In this document: in pieces, positions 1 through 5,135 of the stretch
Layout of the letters: each line of letters begins with the position of its first letter
Position numbering within the stretch: the first letter of the stretch is position 1
Assembly (NCBI GenBank): GCA_023248785.1
Contig: JAHFDX010000261.1
Location: forward strand, 1-5,926
Length of the DNA stretch: 5,926 nucleotides
Reading direction: 5' to 3'
From: Myxococcales bacterium
Lineage (GTDB): Bacteria > Myxococcota_A > Polyangia > Polyangiales > Polyangiaceae
Notes under the pieces: generated by a model
Seen by the model: the letters and a program-made list of their open reading frames with translations, nothing else
What the model was told of the DNA's origin: nothing
The model's database searches: none
Made by a program: the position numbers and the translations under genes

Positions 1-1433
1 CGCGGCTCGCGCACGTTGGCGATCGCACCGGGCTCGAAATGATCCGGACGCTTCAACAGCATGGCATCCACACGGGGATGAGCGTGTACATGGAATGCAC
101 GGTCACAAAACTCCTCGGCGACGGAACACGCATCGGAGGCGCGTTCGGCTACTGGCGGGAGACCGGACGCTTCGTCGTTTTCAAAGCCAAGTCAATTGTT
201 CTTGCGACCGGCGGAATTGGGCGGGCGTTCAAAATCAATTCAAACTCGTGGGAGTGCACTGGCGACGGACAAGCGCTCGCCTACCTCGCGGGCGCCGAGC
301 TCATGGACATGGAGTTCATGCAATTCCATCCAACGGGAATGGTGTGGCCTCCTTCGGTGCGCGGCACGCTGATTACCGAAGGCGTTCGCGGCGAAGGCGG
401 CACGCTTCGGAACAAAGACAGCAAGCGCTTCATGTTCGACTACATCCATCCCCTCTATAAGAGCGAGACGGCGGACACAGAAGACGAAGCCGATCGCTGG
501 CTCAAGCTCTCCGTAACAGGCACCACCGACAAGAACGTGAGGCGAACACCCGATCTGTTGCCCCGCGACATTGTGGCACGCGCCATCCATGCCGAAGTAA
601 AAGCAGGCCGCGGCAGTCCGCACGGTGGGGTGTTCCTCGACATCGCGACGCGACGCACGGCAGAGGACATCAAGCGAAAGTTGCCAGCGATGTACCACCA
701 GTTCAAAGAACTGGGCGACGTCGACATCACAACCGATCCGATGGAGGTCGGCCCAACGGCGCACTACACGATGGGTGGCATTCGCGTGGATTCGGAAACG
801 CAGGAGTCTTGCGTGAAGGGCCTCTTCGCGGCGGGCGAGTGTGCGGCGGGCATGCACGGCGCCAATCGGTTGGGCGGCAATTCGCTGAGTGATCTCGTGG
901 TCTTCGGCCGCATCGCCGGCAAGTACGCGGCCGAGTATGCGAAAGACAAAACGCAGCTGCACATCACGGACGACGAGATTGAATCGGCCGCACAAGGGGC
1001 GCTTGCTCCATTCAATCGAGAAAGCGGAATCAATCCGTTCGTGGTTCATGAAGATCTGATGAACAAGATGCAAACGTTCGTCGGCATCATGCGAAACGAG
1101 GAAGACCTCAACAAAGGTCTCGCGGAGCTCGGACGATTGCGTGAAACGGCACAAACGCTTCGTGTCGAAGGCCCGCGCCACTACAACGCCGGTTGGCACG
1201 AAACGATCGATCTACGCAACATGCTCATCGTATCGGAAGCGATGGCACGCGCTGCGCTCCTTCGGAAGGAGAGCCGAGGTGCCCACGCCCGCGAAGACTT
1301 CACAGAGCAAGACAAGGATCACTGGGGCAAGGTCAACATCGTCCTCAAACAGAGGGGGGACGAGATGGATGTTCGAGAGGTCTTCCTTCCTGAGCTTCCA
1401 CTCGAAATAAAAAAGGTTCTCGAAGAAGAGTGA
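1..1433 (+). CDS. sdhA: Succinate dehydrogenase/fumarate reductase flavoprotein subunit, 5'-truncated by window edge
   Basis: Catalytic flavoprotein of respiratory complex II: it oxidises succinate to fumarate (or the reverse) on FAD and passes electrons to SdhB at the cytoplasmic face of the inner membrane. The frame is open to the left edge (first full codon at 3), giving 476 residues. Roughly 150-170 N-terminal residues, with the dinucleotide fold and FAD-attaching His, lie outside. The ATG at 39 is internal, since family sequence (a DRTG motif) precedes it. Visible active-site landmarks, numbered in this fragment: HPTG His109, TEGVRGEGG from about 125, PRD Arg188, PTAHYTMGG His254 and GANRLGGNSLSD Arg289. 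These correspond to E. coli SdhA His242, Arg286, His354 and Arg399. ESRGAH near residue 423 is the usual C-terminal signature. Wording of the core and the KVNIVL tail resemble the Rv0248c type rather than E. coli SdhA. No interruption is seen. Confidence 0.96.
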   Translation, partial: RLAHVGDRTGLEMIRTLQQHGIHTGMSVYMECTVTKLLGDGTRIGGAFGYWRETGRFVVFKAKSIVLATGGIGRAFKINSNSWECTGDGQALAYLAGAELMDMEFMQFHPTGMVWPPSVRGTLITEGVRGEGGTLRNKDSKRFMFDYIHPLYKSETADTEDEADRWLKLSVTGTTDKNVRRTPDLLPRDIVARAIHAEVKAGRGSPHGGVFLDIATRRTAEDIKRKLPAMYHQFKELGDVDITTDPMEVGPTAHYTMGGIRVDSETQESCVKGLFAAGECAAGMHGANRLGGNSLSDLVVFGRIAGKYAAEYAKDKTQLHITDDEIESAAQGALAPFNRESGINPFVVHEDLMNKMQTFVGIMRNEEDLNKGLAELGRLRETAQTLRVEGPRHYNAGWHETIDLRNMLIVSEAMARAALLRKESRGAHAREDFTEQDKDHWGKVNIVLKQRGDEMDVREVFLPELPLEIKKVLEEE

Positions 1434-1452
1434 AGATCCCGGCGCACGCTTC

Positions 1453-1456
1453 GGAG
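1453..1456 (+). promoter_or_regulatory. Ribosome binding site of sdhB
   Basis: GGAG lies 8 nt before the ATG at 1465, within the 31-bp sdhA-sdhB gap. It supports that start, which also matches the expected family N-terminus. Confidence 0.7.
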
Positions 1457-1464
1457 AAAAATCG

Positions 1465-2298
1465 ATGGTAGAAAAAGCACGGCTCCGCGTACTTCGCGGG
1501 AACAAGGACGGCGGAGACTTCGAGAACTACGAGGTTGAAACGTATCCGGGCATGGTGGTGCTCGATGCTATTCACGAGGTGCAGGCCAAGAACGCGCCCG
1601 ATCTTGCGGTGCGATGGAACTGCAAGGCTGGGCGTTGCGGCTCGTGCAGTGCAGAGATCAATGGCAAGCCGAAGCTCCTGTGCATGACGCGTATGAGCCA
1701 CTACCCGGCAGACGAGCCCATCACAGTGACGCCCATGCGCGCGTTCCCGGTGATTCGGGATCTCGTCACCGACGTGTCTTGGAATTTCAAGGTCGCCAAG
1801 AAGGTTCCGCCGTTTGCACCGCGACCACGAGACAAAGACGGGCACTATCGCATGCAGCAGATGGACATCGACCGGGTCCAAGAGTTTCGAAAGTGCATCG
1901 AGTGTTTCCTCTGCCAAAACGTTTGCCACGTCATTCGCGATCACCAGAAGAAGGAGGAGTTCGCCGGACCGCGTTTCCTCATCCACTTGGCCACGCTCGA
2001 CATGCATCCGCTCGACACCCTCGATCGGAAGGACATGATCAAAGAAGAATTCGGGGTCGGCCTCTGCAACATCACAAAGTGCTGCACGGAGGTCTGCCCG
2101 GAACACATTCACATCACCGACAACGCAATCATTCCTCTCAAGGAGCGCGTCGCCGATGACAGATACGATCCGGTCCGTTGGCTTCTCCGTAAGGTAGGCA
2201 CAAAGGACGAGCGGCGAAAGGCGACATCGAAAGACACCGGCCCGAAGAGGCCATCCGAAACCGCAGCGCGTGTCAGCACATCCAAGGAGCCGTCATGA
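1465..2298 (+). CDS. sdhB: Succinate dehydrogenase/fumarate reductase iron-sulfur subunit, Rv0247c-like
   Basis: Electron-transfer subunit of complex II, carrying electrons from SdhA's FAD through three Fe-S clusters to the quinone site. The N-terminal ferredoxin-like domain has the [2Fe-2S] ligands Cys53, Cys58, Cys61 and Cys73. The C-terminal domain has C-x2-C-x2-C-x3-C at 144, 147, 150 and 154, and CNITKCCTEVCP with Cys201, Cys207 and Cys211. By alignment with E. coli SdhB, Cys144/147/150/211 bind [4Fe-4S] and Cys154/201/207 bind [3Fe-4S]; Cys206 is extra. The stretches RWNCKAGRCGSCSAEING, FRKCIECFLCQNVCH and CTEVCPEHI are near-identical to what I recall of the mycobacterial Rv0247c type. 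The fourth Cys of the second motif is followed by His, not Pro, as in that subtype. It has 277 residues; about 35 at the C-terminus (from 243) form a polar Lys/Thr/Ser-rich tail beyond the conserved core. The gene sits 31 bp after sdhA and its stop overlaps the next start. Confidence 0.96.
   Translation: MVEKARLRVLRGNKDGGDFENYEVETYPGMVVLDAIHEVQAKNAPDLAVRWNCKAGRCGSCSAEINGKPKLLCMTRMSHYPADEPITVTPMRAFPVIRDLVTDVSWNFKVAKKVPPFAPRPRDKDGHYRMQQMDIDRVQEFRKCIECFLCQNVCHVIRDHQKKEEFAGPRFLIHLATLDMHPLDTLDRKDMIKEEFGVGLCNITKCCTEVCPEHIHITDNAIIPLKERVADDRYDPVRWLLRKVGTKDERRKATSKDTGPKRPSETAARVSTSKEPS
2284..2289 (+). promoter_or_regulatory. Ribosome binding site inside the sdhB 3' end for the TPR gene
   Basis: AAGGAG occurs within the last codons of sdhB, 5 nt before the ATG at 2295. 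With the ATGA start/stop overlap it points to translational coupling and fixes the start of the downstream gene. Confidence 0.75.
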
Positions 2299-2795
2299 AC
2301 TGGGAACTCAAACTCCTTGATCCGGCGGGGGTGGATGCTGCGCTCACGAAAGCAGATCGGTACCGCAATTTGAATCAGCCGGAAGAAGCCGAAAGCATTT
2401 GTCAAGATGTGCTTGCGGTCGCACCAGACCATCAACGCGCTCTCGTCATCATGGGTCTTTCGTTGACCGATTTGTTTAAGACCGATTGGCTGCGCGCGTT
2501 CGACCTTGCCATCGCAGCCTTTCGCCGGCTCGAAAATGAATACGAGCGCGTCTACTACACGGCCGTCGCTTGGGAACGTTACGCAAAGGCCCAACTCGAA
2601 CACGGTAGCTCGTACAACGCGGCGCACGCCTTCGAGCACGCGCTCGCTCTATTCGAAGAAGCCGAAGGGCTCGCCCCTCGAGGCGATCCGGATCCGATCC
2701 TAAGGTGGAATCGATGTGTACGCGCCATCCGCACGCATGCCGACGTCGCCGAGGCCATGCACGCGCCGCGTGAAGAGAACGTCTTAGGCGATTAG
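2295..2795 (+). CDS. TPR-like helical repeat protein coupled to sdhB
   Basis: A 166-residue cytoplasmic protein with no signal peptide or membrane segment. It looks all-helical. The first repeat (about residues 13-46, ending AVAPDHQRAL) has a good tetratricopeptide pattern with small residues at the helix-packing positions and the closing Pro. A second (about 47-80) is degenerate. A third (about 89-128, YAKAQLEHG through EEAEGLAPRG) carries a longer helix. TPR folds bind other proteins and often act as assembly or docking factors. The ATG overlaps the sdhB TGA and has its own AAGGAG, so it is almost certainly in the sdh operon. A role in maturation or regulation of the succinate dehydrogenase is inferred from context only. 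I do not recognise a named family. No terminator is convincing after the stop. Confidence 0.85.
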   Translation: MNWELKLLDPAGVDAALTKADRYRNLNQPEEAESICQDVLAVAPDHQRALVIMGLSLTDLFKTDWLRAFDLAIAAFRRLENEYERVYYTAVAWERYAKAQLEHGSSYNAAHAFEHALALFEEAEGLAPRGDPDPILRWNRCVRAIRTHADVAEAMHAPREENVLGD

Positions 2796-2833
2796 GATCG
2801 CGTTTGAAATGATTGGAGTTTTTGAGAACCTTG

Positions 2834-2863
2834 TTGACACCTAGCGCTTCCCTGCTCTATGTG
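2834..2863 (+). promoter_or_regulatory. Candidate sigma70-type promoter for the PepSY-like lipoprotein gene
   Basis: A perfect TTGACA -35 box lies at 2834-2839. An 18-bp spacer leads to TATGTG (2858-2863), which matches only the first three bases of TATAAT. TCTATG at 2856-2861 is an equally weak alternative with a 16-bp spacer. The surrounding 100 bp (2801-2900) is 38% GC against 61% in the preceding 100 bp. Transcription would begin at about 2870, at or beside the chosen ATG, implying a leaderless or near-leaderless message. Confidence 0.35.
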
Positions 2864-2869
2864 TCTTTC

Positions 2870-3397
2870 ATGAAAATGAAAATCATTATCTATAACACCG
2901 CTTTCATCTTAGCAATTTCCACGACCGCATGCAGCTCCGGCAGCACCACCGGTTCCGATGCGGGAGTTGAGATTTCGCAAAACGATGCAAGGACGAAAGC
3001 CGCATCCCTCGTTTCCGGCGAAGTTCAGGCGGTCACCGAGACAACCGAAGACAACGTTCGGTTGTGGAACGTCAGCGTGAAAGTCGCGAACGGAGCCGTG
3101 ATCGATGTCATGCTCGAACGCGCATCTGGGAAGCTCTTCGAGATCGAAGACAAAAAGGGCCCGTTTGATTACACGATCTCGGCTCCCGACACTGGGCTGC
3201 TGAACTACCTCGATGCAAAGACCAAGGCATTCGCAGTGAAGTCTGGGAATCTCGTTGCATGGAATATCGCGTGGCAGGGTACCGCGCTTCGGTACGAGTT
3301 TTACGTTCGCACGCTCGATTCGCAACTCTTCGAGATCCAATTGAAGGGCGACACCGGCGACACCATTTCGGTGGAAGAGAAGAACGCCGTCGACTGA
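2870..3397 (+). CDS. Predicted lipoprotein with PepSY-like repeats
   Basis: A 175-residue exported protein. The N-terminus is a signal peptide: MKMK, then a hydrophobic IIIYNTAFILAIS, then TTAC with Cys21. The lipobox is loose (Thr rather than Leu at -3) but Ser follows the Cys, which suits an outer-membrane lipoprotein. The mature part looks like two tandem PepSY-type units. The first (about 35-94) is a helix DARTKAASLV followed by strands and an ERASGKLFEIE turn, close to the PepSY 'D..TGEVLEVE' pattern. The second (about 103-170) is more diverged and ends LFEIQLKGDTGDTISVEE. PepSY domains are small, often periplasmic, and linked to protease inhibition, but no target is visible here. I chose the ATG at 2870 because it opens the signal peptide. 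The frame extends to a TTG at 2813 but the added residues do not improve the signal. Neither ATG (2870 or 2876) has a Shine-Dalgarno. Confidence 0.75.
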   Translation: MKMKIIIYNTAFILAISTTACSSGSTTGSDAGVEISQNDARTKAASLVSGEVQAVTETTEDNVRLWNVSVKVANGAVIDVMLERASGKLFEIEDKKGPFDYTISAPDTGLLNYLDAKTKAFAVKSGNLVAWNIAWQGTALRYEFYVRTLDSQLFEIQLKGDTGDTISVEEKNAVD

Positions 3398-3404
3398 CCG
3401 TGCC

Positions 3405-3731
3405 TTAGCCAATACCGAGAAGCTCGACCTCGAACACCAGCGTGCTGTTCGCAGGGATCACAGGAGGAAAGCCACGTTGTCCGTAGGCGAGTGCGGGTGG
3501 AATGGTGAGCTTTCGCACGCTGCCGGTTTTCATCCCAGCGACCCCTTTGTCCCAACCGGCGATGACTTCTCCCGCCCCCAGTCGGAACGTAAATCCCTCG
3601 TCCCGGTCGCGCGAGCTGTCGAACTTGTTGCCGTTTGTAAGTGTGCCGACGTAGTGGACCGTGACGCGATCGCCACTCTTGGCATCGGGGCCCGATCCTT
3701 CTGTGATTTCTTCGATGATGAGTTCGCTCAT
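3405..3731 (-). CDS. FKBP-type peptidyl-prolyl cis-trans isomerase, single domain
   Basis: A 108-residue FKBP12-size enzyme that isomerises X-Pro bonds during protein folding. It has no signal peptide, so it should be cytoplasmic. The whole length is one FKBP domain: VTVHYVGTL at 23-31, KFDSSRDR at 36-43, GEVIAGWDKGVAGMKTG at 54-70, RKLTIPPALAYG at 73-84 and STLVFEVELL at 96-105. The catalytic-pocket residues of human FKBP12 (Tyr26, Phe36, Asp37, Phe46, Val55, Ile56, Trp59, Tyr82, Phe99) are all conserved, offset by one: Tyr27, Phe37, Asp38, Phe47, Val56, Ile57, Trp60, Tyr83, Phe100. It should therefore be active and FK506-sensitive. The start is set by AGGAG 6 nt upstream. It converges on the PepSY-like gene, with 7 bp between the two stops. 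Confidence 0.96.
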   Translation of the reverse strand: MSELIIEEITEGSGPDAKSGDRVTVHYVGTLTNGNKFDSSRDRDEGFTFRLGAGEVIAGWDKGVAGMKTGSVRKLTIPPALAYGQRGFPPVIPANSTLVFEVELLGIG

Positions 3732-3737
3732 GGCCCG

Positions 3738-3742
3738 CTCCT
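3738..3742 (-). promoter_or_regulatory. Ribosome binding site of the FKBP gene
   Basis: AGGAG on the minus strand (CTCCT on plus), 6 nt before the ATG whose first base is 3731. It confirms the start that gives a standard FKBP N-terminus. Confidence 0.75.
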
Positions 3743-3845
3743 GCGTGGAAAACCTGGGCTCGTAGTACTACAAGATCAAATTCGCAAACAACGTCTTCAT
3801 CGTTGGCCGTGCAACAAGGAGGCTCCCCGCAACAGAGCAGCCGTC

Positions 3846-3857
3846 GTAAGCGCTTAC
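3846..3857. promoter_or_regulatory. 12-bp palindrome resembling a LacI-family operator
   Basis: GTAAGCGCTTAC is a perfect inverted repeat with a central CG. With its flanks it fits 13 of 14 positions of the LacI/CcpA-type consensus TGWAARCGYTWNCW. It lies 5 nt past the stop of the 243-aa lipoprotein gene and about 115 bp upstream of the FKBP start, in a 131-bp intergenic space. A second, shorter palindrome, GTAGTACTAC, is at 3762-3771. No LacI-type regulator gene is in the window. One 12-bp palindrome is expected by chance in about this length, so the claim rests on position and consensus match. Confidence 0.3.
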
Positions 3858-3862
3858 ATCCT

Positions 3863-4594
3863 TCAGTATCGCAACGGCCACGCGCGAAAGTCGGCGCGTG
3901 CAATGGGTGTGTCGCCTCGGGGCGTCGCAGGCACAGCGCCAGCTTTCAGGGTTTGGTAGGCGGCACCAGCGGCTTGGGAGATTTGGGGAACGAGAAGACT
4001 GACAACGACGACGTTTGCGCCAAGGGCCTTCGCTCCCTTTTGCAGCTCCACTACCATGCGCTCCTCGTCGCGTGCGATCGCGCGGCTGTCTGTGCTGTAG
4101 CCTACATGGCAAGCCCAATGGAAGGGGATTAGCCACGACCACATCGTGAGGGTTGCCCACGCGAGCGGGATTTGTGCACCGCAATACACACGACGCCATG
4201 ATTCGTCGTCATTGTACGCATACGGCAGCAAGCCATAGTCTGCGGCGAAGGAGTTACGCGCCCCGACCGCCACGTATCCTCGCAATTGGTAGAGCGCAGG
4301 ATCGACCTGCACGCCCATGAGCGTTGCGGTCATGCCGGGAGGCAACTCGTTTCGGATGACGCGCACAGTGTCGGCTTCGCCCTTCGACATGTCAGCGATG
4401 CGATCTTCGAGATCGGCCATGCCCTGTGTTGAATTGCTCGCCGAGCGGAGCGCGGTCGTCATCGCAGAGGTCGCGCATCCGACGTCAAGAAGCGAAAGCA
4501 GTGTGGCGGTCGCGGTGGCGGCGAACTGGGTTCGGCGACGCCAGATGGAGTGAGCGGCGAGATTAGCTGCGAGATTAAGCGGGGTGGTCTTCAT
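3863..4594 (-). CDS. Predicted lipoprotein or membrane-anchored protein of unknown function
   Basis: A 243-residue envelope protein that I do not recognise. The N-terminus has a basic WRRR (18-21) followed by a hydrophobic stretch (about 24-39) ending LDVGC with Cys40, so a lipoprotein is likely, although Asp at -3 is atypical. Residues 56-82 are a charged, probably helical segment. A second hydrophobic stretch (about 140-165, rich in Trp, Leu and Ile) could cross or insert into a membrane. Near the end, KALGANVVVVSLLVP (189-203) resembles the 'LGA-N/D-AVV' strand of small envelope proteins such as the RcsF or DUF4156 groups; this is only a motif-level likeness. I chose the ATG at 4594 over one at 4654 because AAGGA precedes it by 8 nt and it puts the signal at the N-terminus. 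It lies 47 bp downstream of the Cys-rich lipoprotein gene, possibly in one transcript. Confidence 0.7.
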   Translation of the reverse strand: MKTTPLNLAANLAAHSIWRRRTQFAATATATLLSLLDVGCATSAMTTALRSASNSTQGMADLEDRIADMSKGEADTVRVIRNELPPGMTATLMGVQVDPALYQLRGYVAVGARNSFAADYGLLPYAYNDDESWRRVYCGAQIPLAWATLTMWSWLIPFHWACHVGYSTDSRAIARDEERMVVELQKGAKALGANVVVVSLLVPQISQAAGAAYQTLKAGAVPATPRGDTPIARADFRAWPLRY

Positions 4595-4602
4595 GGATGC
4601 GT

Positions 4603-4607
4603 TCCTT
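4603..4607 (-). promoter_or_regulatory. Ribosome binding site that decides the start of the 243-aa gene
   Basis: AAGGA on the minus strand (TCCTT on plus), 8 nt before the ATG at 4594-4592. It favours this start over the in-frame ATG 60 nt upstream, which would overlap the sense end of the Cys-rich lipoprotein gene. Confidence 0.65.
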
Positions 4608-4641
4608 GTTAAGATCAGCTCTGCACACGATGGCGCGACTC

Positions 4642-5007
4642 CTAGCAGCCGCAAATGGCCTTACACGGTGCTCTGTCGGAGACGCATTGCATATACGCGT
4701 CCACCGCGCTGCCCCAATTTGCCTTGAAGCACGTGGCATCATTGCACTTAAACCACCCGATACATTGCGGGGTGGCGGCGCAAAGCGTGGCTTCCGCACA
4801 GCATGATGTTCGCGCGCACTGATTGCAGTCGTTAGTAAAGGGAGCCCCGACCGTATCCACGCCTGCGCATGTGCCGGTGCTCGAACTCTGCACGGGCTGC
4901 TGATCCACAGTTTTGACCGATCCTTTCCCGGAACACGCAAGGGCGATTACACACGCAAGCGCGGGAACAAGGATACGAGGCGTTCGGGAACGAAAAGCTA
5001 AGGCCAT
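4642..5007 (-). CDS. Small Cys-rich lipoprotein
   Basis: A 121-residue predicted secreted lipoprotein. The signal peptide is MALAFRSRTPR followed by the hydrophobic ILVPALACVIALAC; Cys25 is the likely lipidated residue, with CSGKGS after it, though the residues before it are not a textbook lipobox. A short Ser/Gln/Thr linker (about 27-46) leads to a compact domain with 13 cysteines at 47, 61, 64, 69, 70, 76, 82, 88, 93, 108, 115, 119 and 121, including a CC pair and a terminal CGC. The even spacing suggests disulfide cross-linking in the periplasm or outside the cell, or metal binding. Such short Cys-rich lipoproteins are frequent in myxobacteria; I know no assigned function. The ATG at 5007 is chosen because it starts the signal. 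The frame runs back to a TTG at 5100, but that would add an acidic DLDLDLE lead. Its own Shine-Dalgarno is poor. Confidence 0.75.
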   Translation of the reverse strand: MALAFRSRTPRILVPALACVIALACSGKGSVKTVDQQPVQSSSTGTCAGVDTVGAPFTNDCNQCARTSCCAEATLCAATPQCIGWFKCNDATCFKANWGSAVDAYMQCVSDRAPCKAICGC

Positions 5008-5077
5008 TGGGCACACCCGTTCAATCAGACCGCCCCGACCGGGCACGGGAGATAGCACAACGACCCACTCGCGCAAC

Positions 5078-5095
5078 TCGAGGTCGAGATCGAGG
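5078..5095. repeat. Three tandem TCGAGR hexamers
   Basis: TCGAGG, TCGAGA, TCGAGG in direct tandem, in the 128-bp gap between the right-edge gene and the Cys-rich lipoprotein gene, 71-88 bp upstream of the latter's start. It may be chance, a short binding array, or a remnant of coding sequence if the TTG at 5100 were used. Confidence 0.5.
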
Positions 5096-5135
5096 TCCAA
5101 TCAGGTGGATCTGACGTAGATATGCAACAGCGTGT

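Noticed and set aside
240..1199. 319-codon open frame on the minus strand
   Set aside because: It lies antisense to sdhA, whose active-site motifs are intact; the translation is rich in Arg, His and Val with no recognisable domain.
1345..2112. 255-codon open frame on the minus strand
   Set aside because: Antisense to the sdhA end and sdhB, where all Fe-S cysteines are present in the plus frame.
2788..2801. Possible terminator GCGAT-TAGG-ATCGC at the end of the TPR gene
   Set aside because: The stem is only 5 bp, includes the stop codon in the loop and is not followed by a real T-run.
3279..3295. GTACC...GGTAC hairpin in the PepSY-like gene
   Set aside because: A 5-bp stem in coding sequence is expected by chance; its CTTCGGTACG overlap with the 5209 repeat is only 10 bp.
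3821..3842. Possible minus-strand terminator after the 243-aa gene (GGCT...AGCC arms)
   Set aside because: The stem needs a bulge and a G-U pair and is followed by an interrupted T stretch, too weak to call.
3477..3959. 160-codon open frame on the plus strand
   Set aside because: It runs antisense across the FKBP gene and the end of the 243-aa gene; no ribosome binding site or family resemblance.
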